Position numbers and translations under genes: made by a program. DNA of 7,079 nucleotides from JAGOZV01 sp964346445. Lineage in GTDB: Bacteria > Patescibacteriota > Saccharimonadia > Saccharimonadales > Saccharimonadaceae. This document shows, in pieces, positions 6,280-7,079 of the stretch (positions are counted from its first letter, which is position 1; the number at the start of each line of letters is the position of its first letter). The stretch spans positions 1 to 7,079 of the forward strand of contig CAYFUI010000027.1 in NCBI GenBank assembly GCA_964346445.1. Reading direction: 5' to 3'. Under the pieces are notes generated by a model that ran no database searches, had not been told where the DNA came from, and was given only the letters and a program-made list of their open reading frames with translations.

Positions 6280-6735
6280 CTAGTCCTCATATTTTTTTAT
6301 TTGGCTAATTCTTCTGCTATGCCTCTCTTCTTCAGAGAAGGGCTCATTAATAAATATGTCAATAAAATGAAGCGCTTCATCTTCTTTGTGTTGACGCGCT
6401 CCTATTGATATAACATTAGCATTGTTGTGTTGACGGGCCAGTTTTGCGGTCTCTTCATTCCAGACAAGCGCCGCCCTTATGCCTTTAACCTTGTTAGCGG
6501 CCATCTGTTCGCCATTTCCAGACCCACCAAAGACAATGCCTAGGCTCTGGTGATCGTCGTCCCAGTCTTTTGATACGGCTTCTGCCGCTGCAATGCAGAA
6601 CTCTGGGTAGTCATCTTGTGGATCGTAATTATAAGCGCCATGGTCCGTCACATTATGGCCTTGTGCGCTTAGATGGTTAATGATTTTATTTTTTAATTCT
6701 AGACCGGCGTGGTCTGTCGCTATATGTATATTCAT
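6280..6735 (-). CDS. rpiB: Ribose-5-phosphate isomerase B, actinobacterial-type active site
   Basis: Interconverts ribose 5-phosphate and ribulose 5-phosphate in the pentose phosphate pathway. The 151-residue length is normal for the RpiB/LacA/LacB family. Motifs: ATDHAG (6-11) with the substrate-contacting Asp8-His9, DYPEFCIAAA (42-51), GIVFGGSGNGEQMAANKVKGIRAAL from 66, HNNANVISIGAR (103-114), and the C-terminal RHSRRISQI. Escherichia coli RpiB uses a cysteine as base; here that position is Gly (residue 70), and Glu76 in GGSGNGEQ matches the glutamate base known from Mycobacterium tuberculosis RpiB, which this protein resembles along its whole length from memory. The conserved DHAG opening only five residues in supports the ATG at 6735. 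There is no Shine-Dalgarno; a -10 box ends 7 nt upstream, suggesting a leaderless transcript. It is first gene of a cluster with the small membrane protein and malic enzyme. Confidence 0.96.
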   Translation of the reverse strand: MNIHIATDHAGLELKNKIINHLSAQGHNVTDHGAYNYDPQDDYPEFCIAAAEAVSKDWDDDHQSLGIVFGGSGNGEQMAANKVKGIRAALVWNEETAKLARQHNNANVISIGARQHKEDEALHFIDIFINEPFSEEERHSRRISQIKKYED

Positions 6736-6742
6736 ATCATCA

Positions 6743-6751
6743 ATTATAGCA
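6743..6751 (-). promoter_or_regulatory. Extended -10 promoter of the rpiB operon (TGCTATAAT)
   Basis: Minus-strand TGC plus TATAAT (hexamer 6748-6743), the same nine bases as before der. Counting from the hexamer, transcription should start at about 6736, one base before the rpiB ATG, so the mRNA would be essentially leaderless. No convincing -35 is seen, as is usual with extended -10 promoters. The motif is seen; activity and start point are inferred. Confidence 0.6.
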
Positions 6752-6767
6752 TTTTTTAAAAGGCTTG

Positions 6768-6776
6768 TGTTATAAT
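6768..6776 (+). promoter_or_regulatory. Extended -10 promoter of the DUF5652-like gene (TGTTATAAT)
   Basis: Plus-strand TGT plus TATAAT (hexamer 6771-6776) with no clear -35. The predicted start near 6783 gives a leader of about 25 nt containing the GAGGT ribosome site at 6797-6801. It lies back to back with the rpiB promoter, the two -10 hexamers being only 22 bp apart, so the polymerase sites must overlap. Confidence 0.55.
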
Positions 6777-6807
6777 TAAGGTAATATTAAATAAGTGAGG
6801 TAAGAGT

Positions 6808-7035
6808 ATGCAATATTCTAATGATGCGGTAGTTATTAATGGATCCTATCCACTATGGGTCGTTATATTATTTGTTGCAATTGTTGTTTTAGAGATAACA
6901 CTGAAAGGAATGGCCCTCTACCGTTCGGCGCGTAATGGCTCCAAGGGCTGGTTCGTAATTTTTCTATTAATTAATACCGCCGGTATCCTCCCGCTTCTCT
7001 ACCTAGTGTTCAGTAAAAATAAAAGCCAAGTTTAA
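6808..7035 (+). CDS. Small two-span membrane protein, DUF5652-like
   Basis: A 75-residue protein with two hydrophobic spans (about 15-35 and 47-68). They are joined by a basic loop with the pattern KGMALYRSARNGSKGWF (33-49), and the second span contains INTAGILPLLYL (55-66). From memory this pattern (aromatic or Lys-Gly, AAR/SAR loop, WF, NT-GI) matches the DUF5652 family of short membrane proteins common in candidate-phyla genomes, whose function is unknown. Both termini are predicted outside, since the positive loop would stay in the cytoplasm. The ATG is well supported by GAGGT ending six bases before it. It is the only plus-strand gene here, is divergent from rpiB, and has its own promoter and terminator, so it is a single-gene unit. 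Confidence 0.85.
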   Translation: MQYSNDAVVINGSYPLWVVILFVAIVVLEITLKGMALYRSARNGSKGWFVIFLLINTAGILPLLYLVFSKNKSQV

Positions 7036-7052
7036 GAAACTGGCTTTTATTT
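7017..7052 (+). terminator. Hairpin terminator overlapping the stop codon, possibly bidirectional
   Basis: Arms 7017-7033 and 7037-7052 pair over 16 bp with a single bulged A and a 3-nt AAG loop. The core is AAAAGCC with GGCTTTT, and T-rich sequence follows on both strands (CTTTTATTT on plus, CTTTTATTTTT on minus). The final sense codons and the TAA stop (7033-7035) lie within the stem-loop. It should end this short transcript and may also stop minus-strand transcription entering from the right. Confidence 0.8.
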
Positions 7053-7079
7053 AATTTGACTCAATTTGATTGGTGATCC

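Noticed and set aside
7053..7079. Short direct repeat AATTTGA at the right edge
   Set aside because: Seven AT-rich bases repeated once are not significant; the segment is too short to assign anything.

Overview
The window is a compact, mostly one-directional piece of a bacterial chromosome. Seven protein genes are recognised: six read on the minus strand and one small gene reads on the plus strand at the right end. Coding is dense, with overlaps of 14 and 44 nt, a 2-nt gap and very short 5' leaders. All reading frames use the standard code, with TGA as stop. The gene set (Der, an RsuA/RluB-type pseudouridine synthase, compact malic enzyme, RpiB, a DUF5652-like small membrane protein, one two-component pair) and the compactness suggest a Candidate Phyla Radiation (Patescibacteria) genome, perhaps Saccharibacteria. 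This placement is inference; no rRNA or universal marker is present to settle it.

In transcription order on the minus strand, from right to left: (a) rpiB (6735-6280), a small single-span membrane protein of unknown function (6277-5963) and a malic enzyme (5976-4819) form a tightly coupled cluster starting at a strong extended -10 promoter. (b) A membrane-anchored PAS sensor histidine kinase (4750-3182) has its own TATAAT box and is followed by its probable partner, a receiver-domain response regulator (3119-2044). The regulator has no DNA-binding domain but a long Pro/Gln/Ala-rich tail. A 100-N assembly gap (2470-2569) interrupts the tail and artificially breaks the frame; both flanks are open and alike in composition, so I annotate one gene. 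(c) A pseudouridine synthase (2087-1377) starts inside the 3' end of the regulator gene. (d) der (1341-1, running off the left edge) has its own extended -10 promoter. On the plus strand a DUF5652-like two-span membrane protein (6808-7035) is divergent from rpiB and ends in a hairpin terminator that overlaps its stop codon.

Functionally the window combines ribosome maturation (Der, pseudouridine synthase), central carbon metabolism (RpiB in pentose phosphate interconversion, malic enzyme making pyruvate and reduced cofactor) and signal transduction (kinase and tailed receiver). The points most worth a second look are the receiver with a disordered tail and no output domain, the apparently leaderless rpiB and der transcripts sharing the box TGCTATAATT, the actinobacterial-type RpiB active site, and the uncharacterised membrane protein wedged between rpiB and the malic enzyme. 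I did not find a defence system, CRISPR array, transposon, tRNA or rRNA. There is no gene-free stretch longer than about 75 bases.
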